Part shown: piece by piece, positions 60,053 to 64,000 of the stretch
How the letters are laid out: every line of letters begins with the position of its first letter
Numbering within the stretch: position 1 is the stretch's first letter
Assembly (NCBI GenBank): GCA_019828565.1
Contig: JAHDYR010000008.1
Coordinates: 62,001-126,000, forward strand
Length of the DNA: 64,000 nt
Direction: 5' to 3'
Source: Carpediemonas membranifera
Taxonomy: Eukaryota; Fornicata
Notes under the pieces: generated by a model
Databases searched by the model: none
What the model saw: only the letters and a program-made list of their open reading frames with translations
What the model was told of the DNA's origin: nothing
Position numbers and translations under genes: made by a program

Positions 60053-60778
60053 GGCCAGGACGCGGATCAAGGACATCACGACCAGCATGGAGACAGGGAA
60101 GAGGACAGAAGGGTAGGACACGGAGCCGGCGGTAGAGCTGGTGTCAGAGCTGACGACAGAACCGGCGACAGAGCTGGTAACATGAACAAGACCTCGGATC
60201 GTAACCACGGAGGAGACGACAGGGAGAGACAGGACAACACGGGAACGCAGATGAGAGGCTCGTTCAGCGGGAACACCTGGGCCGGTAGAGGCTCAGAGGG
60301 AGGCATGGACAACAGCAAGGATCACTCTTCCTCCACGACGCTCAAGCGCAAGGAGGGCAGCACGAGTAGGATCATGGACTCGGACAGCGGAAAGAGAAGC
60401 AGGCACGAAGAGGACATGGACTGGGAGTCTGGAAGCAGACAGGCAACCGGCATGGACTCGGAGAAGCTGCGGCTCCGAAAGCAGTTGGCAGAGGCGCAAC
60501 AAGAGATCTCAGCGCTCAAGGCTGCCCGACTCATGCAAGAGCAAGGCCACGGAAGGTTGGTGCTCTCCGGCGTCGCGACTAAGCCCAGCAAGGAGAAGCC
60601 CACGATCCCCCGGCACAAGCACAAGAAGGCTAAGAAGGCCAAGCAGATCTCACCCATGGACCTGATGACCCAGTTCATCACGGTAATGCAGAGTCTACAA
60701 GGACAGCAAGTGAGTCAGGCCGAGGACAGCTGCAGCGGCAGTGGGGGAGTCCACGGAGGAGGAGTAAGGACATGGTAA
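60053..60778 (+). CDS. LINE ORF1, last part
   Basis: It continues, in the same frame, the ORF1 segment that ends at 56025 once Ty3-c and one CTTC are ignored. The region is hydrophilic and rich in Gly, Asp, Arg and His. A coiled-coil patch follows (LRLRKQLAEAQQEISALKAA), then a basic stretch (PRHKHKKAKKAKQ). Coiled coil plus basic tail is a common LINE ORF1 layout for trimerisation and RNA binding. The in-frame Met at 60182 is internal. Confidence 0.65.
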   Translation, partial: GQDADQGHHDQHGDREEDRRVGHGAGGRAGVRADDRTGDRAGNMNKTSDRNHGGDDRERQDNTGTQMRGSFSGNTWAGRGSEGGMDNSKDHSSSTTLKRKEGSTSRIMDSDSGKRSRHEEDMDWESGSRQATGMDSEKLRLRKQLAEAQQEISALKAARLMQEQGHGRLVLSGVATKPSKEKPTIPRHKHKKAKKAKQISPMDLMTQFITVMQSLQGQQVSQAEDSCSGSGGVHGGGVRTW

Positions 60779-61099
60779 AGCAGTATTCTTTCAAGGAACA
60801 AGCAACATTTTCTTTTATAATTCACAAGCCCTGGCTCCCACCCAGGGCCCGGCATTAGCTGAAATGCACTGCCGGTAGGCTGTAGCGGCAGCCAAAGGGG
60901 GGTCACGTCATATCGTCCCCCTCCTAAGTACCCTGCCCGAAGAATGGAAGGTCACCAGGTGGTAACAAGGTTGGCCTGACAAGGGTCACCGAGACCGGCA
61001 TCTAGGCCCCTTGTCAGGACAAGGATAGCAGGAGAGGAGCGGGAAGCTGGGGCTCCCAAATTCTGGGAATTCGCAGGATAAGGAAACAGGACAAAGGCA
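60779..61099 (+). other. LINE inter-ORF spacer
   Basis: 321 bp without a coding frame, between the ORF1 stop and the ORF2 ATG at 61100. Confidence 0.6.
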
Positions 61100-62160
61100 A
61101 TGGTAACCTACAAGATACTTAGTCTGAACACAGAGGGACACATAGGAAGAGGAAAGGACTTCACGGCGTCTATGGCAACGGCGATTCAGCTAAGGTTGAA
61201 GGACATAGAGGCAGTACTCATACAAGAGACATGGAGAACGGCGAATACGAGGGTTCATTGCTTCATGGACCTTGACTACGCACTAGCAGGGAGGGAGACG
61301 GAAGAGGACCTGGTCTTAGCCAACGAAAAACGAAAGGCGGATGTCAAAAGTCAGCACCGCATCAACCGACAACTAGGCATAGCAGGCAATGACGAACCTG
61401 CGCCAAGATGGAAGGGAACAAGGGAAGGCATCGGCACGATAGTGAGCCCACACGCAACTGCAAAGTGGGACATCGGCATATCGGACAGCCTATCGGGAAG
61501 AGTGCAAGCCAGCATAATGAGAACCGGCAGGGACATACTAGTCATCAACGTGTATGGCCCTCCATCCGGCCACAGCAAGCAGGAGAAGGATGGATTCAGG
61601 GACACTATACAGAAGATCATGGACATGAAAGGGAGCATGGAGGCCATAATTATGGGAGACTGGAACATCGACCCAGGCCAGATGGAAAGATCCACCCGGT
61701 GGAAGGATATGATGGAGAAGCACAGGCTCAAAGCCATCATACCCAAGTCTGGGACACTCACATCAGGAACATCAACCCCGGACTTTGCAGTGACAACACC
61801 AGGAATCCAGGGGCGGAGATTGAGGTGGTAGAGTCTCAGAAGGTCGGGGTATGGGGCTCAGCACACAATGGAATCACACTAGCATGGAAGGAACAACGGT
61901 ACTATGGCAGAAGTGAGCGAGACGTGGCTCTGGCCATACCCGAGGTGCACACCTGGCCCATGAAAAAGAAGGAGGGGCCAGTCACAGTCTCAAAGCTGAA
62001 CAGGATCAAGAGCTCGGACCAATGGGAAGAGACTATAAGAGCATGCATGGGCGACCCAGTGAACAACAGGGGAGCAAAGGCAAGGGACAAAGTGTTCGGG
62101 AACGGAGTGTGGAGCGAACTCCAGCGAACCCCATGGACAGAAATAGGCAACAGGACCTAT
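61100..62160 (+). pseudogene. LINE ORF2 endonuclease (APE type), frame broken, RT missing
   Basis: The first frame (61100-61831) has ILSLNTEGHIG, VLIQETWR, LVINVYGPPSGHSK and AIIMGDWNID, the metal-binding and catalytic blocks of EEP/APE endonucleases. After a GGGG run near 61812 the next frame gives EVVESQKVGVWGSAHNGITL, the last block with its His, followed by a linker. Near 62160 the sequence jumps directly to the C-terminal Cys/His segment. No reverse transcriptase motif exists in any frame between. Confidence 0.85.
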
Positions 62161-62590
62161 GAGAGCCATCACAGAGCTGGCCCAAGGCGCTGACCTGAAG
62201 AGAGAAATTAGCAGACTATGCCCCCTATGCTCGGAGGAGTCGGAGGTGAGCCTGTTCTACAGGATCATTAGGGAAAAGCCAGGACCAGCAAGGAAGCAGG
62301 AAATGATCAGGGAGTGGGCAGAGGGCCAGAGGCTAGGATCGGCAGCGCACATAATCTGTGAATGCCCGGCAGTAGACAGGGGAGAAGCTTGGACAAAGCT
62401 GTGGACAGCAGCGAAGCACAAAACTAAGGACTTGGAAGTAAGGCAGGGCCCCCAGGGCGAATGGTACCAGGAAAGACCCATCCTAGAATTACAGCAACTA
62501 ATAATATGGGGCTCGGAGGACATTTGGGAAGGCCTCACGGCAGGACTACGGGAACTGGCAAAGGTTTACAACAGCTTCAAGGTGGAATAG
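62159..62590 (+). CDS. LINE ORF2 C-terminal zinc-binding segment
   Basis: 143 codons. MRAITELAQGADLKREISR leads into LCPLCSEESEV and AAHIICECPA, a C-x2-C...H-x4-C pattern like the domain that follows RT in many LINEs. It is in a different frame from the endonuclease, as expected if an internal deletion removed RT. The Met is probably internal to the ancestral ORF2. Confidence 0.7.
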   Translation: MRAITELAQGADLKREISRLCPLCSEESEVSLFYRIIREKPGPARKQEMIREWAEGQRLGSAAHIICECPAVDRGEAWTKLWTAAKHKTKDLEVRQGPQGEWYQERPILELQQLIIWGSEDIWEGLTAGLRELAKVYNSFKVE

Positions 62591-63503
62591 AAGCATGTCA
62601 TGAACCCCTGACTCCAGGACCGGGAAGGGATGGACAAGGAATCAGCCATGGACCACCCTCGCTGGTGCTAAGCTCCTGGGATCAGTGAGGAAAGGCCCCA
62701 CGTATCCCGGTAGCCAGGAACCAAAGCAAGGGAAGGAACGACTGCAAGGAAATAACAGGAAGGACAGACCAGAAATAAGAAAGAAAGGACATGCGACAAG
62801 GACAGAGCAAGGATAAGGTCAAGGAAATCCATATTCATATGGTTGCACCACTCGTTGGGACCCCAAGGAAACTGCAGGGACTGGCCACGGGGGTCGGAGG
62901 GGCACAGGTGCCCCTGCCGCCCTTGTTAACGACATGGGAAACCAAGGACATGTAGTGCAAGCGAAATGTTGTAAGGGGTAACAGGACAACCAGGCCTAGT
63001 GCCTGGGGGTACACCACCCATGCCCTGACCCACGCCACCTAACCGGGGTAGACAGCATGGACTTAGTCACTTTCCCCGCCTTCGGGTAGGCTTCTTAACA
63101 GAGTCGAGGGGGCATGGAATTGGGGAACCGGACAGACGAGAGGGTGCCGTGGCTGAACGGCTCTGCAAGGACTGCAGGGAAGCAAGGAGTGTCATAGTCA
63201 AGGTTCTGCAGGACGATCCTGCCTGTCAATGCCCCGAGGACAGACCCCCAGGCTCCCCGGATAGTTGCCGGACTTTCAGGGAGACAGGAAAGCATATTTG
63301 CACGGAGATGGCCGCAGGGCCTCTGGGGCGATTGGAATCGGCTTTCCGCGGAGACAGTAGCACCGAAAGCCCAAGGCAAACGCTGCTGACCAGTTTGCCA
63401 CGGGAAATAGGCAGTACCCCGGGGCACTCAGCTCCAAGACAACGGGAAACAAGCTCAGTCCGGGGTCAGAATCCAAGCACCATAAATTTATTTATTATTA
63501 TTT
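62591..63503 (+). other. LINE 3' UTR and A/T tail
   Basis: 913 bp without coding frames, ending in AAATTTATTTATTATTATTT directly before the right target duplication. Confidence 0.75.
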
Positions 63504-63518
63504 CTTCACATCTCGCAG
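63504..63518. repeat. LINE target-site duplication, right copy
   Basis: CTTCACATCTCGCAG, identical to 52749-52763. Confidence 0.95.
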
Positions 63519-64000
63519 CAGATGCGTCGCCAGCTCAACAGCTGGCTAGCGCTGCTCAGAGATCGTCCATCCAGACCCTTCGCTCAGGCCAGGGCAGACT
63601 GGGAGATCAAGGACGAACTCCAGCTCTCGGTCGCATCCGACGCGTCCTCCTTCGCGTGGGGCGCCTGCCTATTCAACGGCGACCAGGGCCGCTCGGCTCA
63701 AGGCCGCTTTCCTCCCGAGTTCCGAGACTCTCATATCGGAGTCAAGGAGCTCTACGCGATTGGCCAGGCTATCAAGCTCACCCCAACCCAGCGCACCAGG
63801 ACCCAACTAGCTATCTTTTCGGACAACACCGCGGCCATCGCATGGGTCAACCGCCAGGGCTCCCCATGTCTCGCCGACACGGCCATTCGACTCCTGCAGG
63901 ATATCTTCACCACGGCGAACACGAAGAATGTCGATATTCACTGCTTCCATATCGCAGGGCACCTCAATGTCCAGGCGGACCGGCTGTCGAGATTCGCAAA
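63519..64000 (+). CDS. DIRS-B RNase H, 3' part, continuing past the window
   Basis: This continues the RT gene interrupted at 52763. It contains VASDASSFAWGACLFNG (Asp), GVKELYAIGQAI (Glu), IFSDNTAAIAWVN (Asp) and GHLNVQADRLSRF, in the same order and spacing as DIRS-A. The frame is open to the window edge. Confidence 0.92.

Larger units (their letters stand above)
52764..63503 (+). mobile_element. Non-LTR retrotransposon (LINE) with APE-type endonuclease and no RT domain, interrupted by Ty3-c
   Basis: Bounded by a 15-bp target duplication, with a TTATTATTATTT-type tail at the 3' end (63480-63503). Order: 5' UTR (52764-53234), ORF1 (from 53235, resuming after Ty3-c to 60778), spacer, ORF2 endonuclease (61100 to about 62150), C-terminal zinc segment (to 62590) and a 0.9-kb 3' UTR. 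Without Ty3-c it is about 6.7 kb. A reverse transcriptase domain is absent. Confidence 0.9.
51115..64000 (+). mobile_element. DIRS-B: second tyrosine-recombinase retrotransposon, interrupted by a LINE, partial
   Basis: It begins with A1 (51115-51275, 161 bp) and carries gag and RT to 52763. It is then split by the LINE and resumes at 63519 with the rest of RNase H, running off the window. Protein and repeat sequences are related to but distinct from DIRS-A, so it is another subfamily. The recombinase and B1-A2-B2 end lie beyond the window. Confidence 0.9.

Noticed and set aside
1-64000. CRISPR array or prokaryotic operon
   Set aside because: No regularly spaced short repeats. Direct repeats present are LTRs, DIRS split repeats, target duplications and a coding tandem repeat, and the genes are eukaryotic.

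Overview
This is a GC-rich piece of a protist nuclear genome. The host genes are eukaryotic: intraflagellar transport protein IFT139/TTC21, a single-headed inner-arm axonemal dynein heavy chain, ribosome biogenesis factor NSA2, a Cdc20-type APC/C activator, a CLK/LAMMER kinase, and an EED-like Polycomb WD40 protein. Introns are rare and tiny: five of 31 to 37 nt and one of 64 nt. They mostly begin GTTTGT or GTACGT and end in CACAG. These features, plus several prokaryote-type metabolic genes, suggest a free-living flagellated metamonad (a fornicate such as Carpediemonas). That assignment is inference.

Layout, 1 to 37 kb: a dense, mostly single-exon host gene block. In order: partial IFT139 (-), NSA2 (-), a CH-domain protein with a long AAEEEAARK repeat (-), a small spliced gene (-), Cdc20 (-), CLK kinase (+), a small spliced gene (+), the four-exon dynein (+, about 12 kb), EED (+), ornithine/lysine decarboxylase (-), a KNL1/Spc7-like coiled-coil protein (-), a Prp17-like WD40 protein (+), a broken cathepsin B copy (-), a prokaryote-type phosphohexomutase (+), AblB-type beta-lysine acetyltransferase (+), an RCC1-like protein (-) and an intact spliced cathepsin B (-).

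Layout, 37 to 64 kb: a nested cluster of retrotransposons around one tRNA-Arg(CCG) gene. Two tyrosine-recombinase (DIRS-order) elements carry A1...B1-A2-B2 split direct repeats: DIRS-A (37937-45937) and DIRS-B (51115 to beyond the window). A detached A2-B2 end of a DIRS-B relative abuts DIRS-B. Three Ty3/gypsy chromodomain elements have extremely short, identical LTRs: Ty3-a (41566-45585, 57 bp) inside DIRS-A, Ty3-b (46353-50876, 53 bp) inside the detached DIRS end, and Ty3-c (56026-60048, 82 bp) inside a LINE. The LINE (52764-63503) splits the reverse transcriptase/RNase H gene of DIRS-B, is flanked by a 15-bp target duplication, and has lost its reverse transcriptase domain.

The most unusual signal is in the Ty3 elements. 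A canonical polypurine tract sits at the 3' LTR of each, but no tRNA-type primer binding site follows the 5' LTR. Instead all three, which differ in sequence, carry a perfect 10 to 14 bp palindrome across the 5' LTR edge. The gag start codon lies inside the LTR or within 16 nt of it, and one pol stop codon lies inside the 3' LTR. The LINE ORF1 also appears to carry a Maelstrom/DnaQ-like exonuclease domain.
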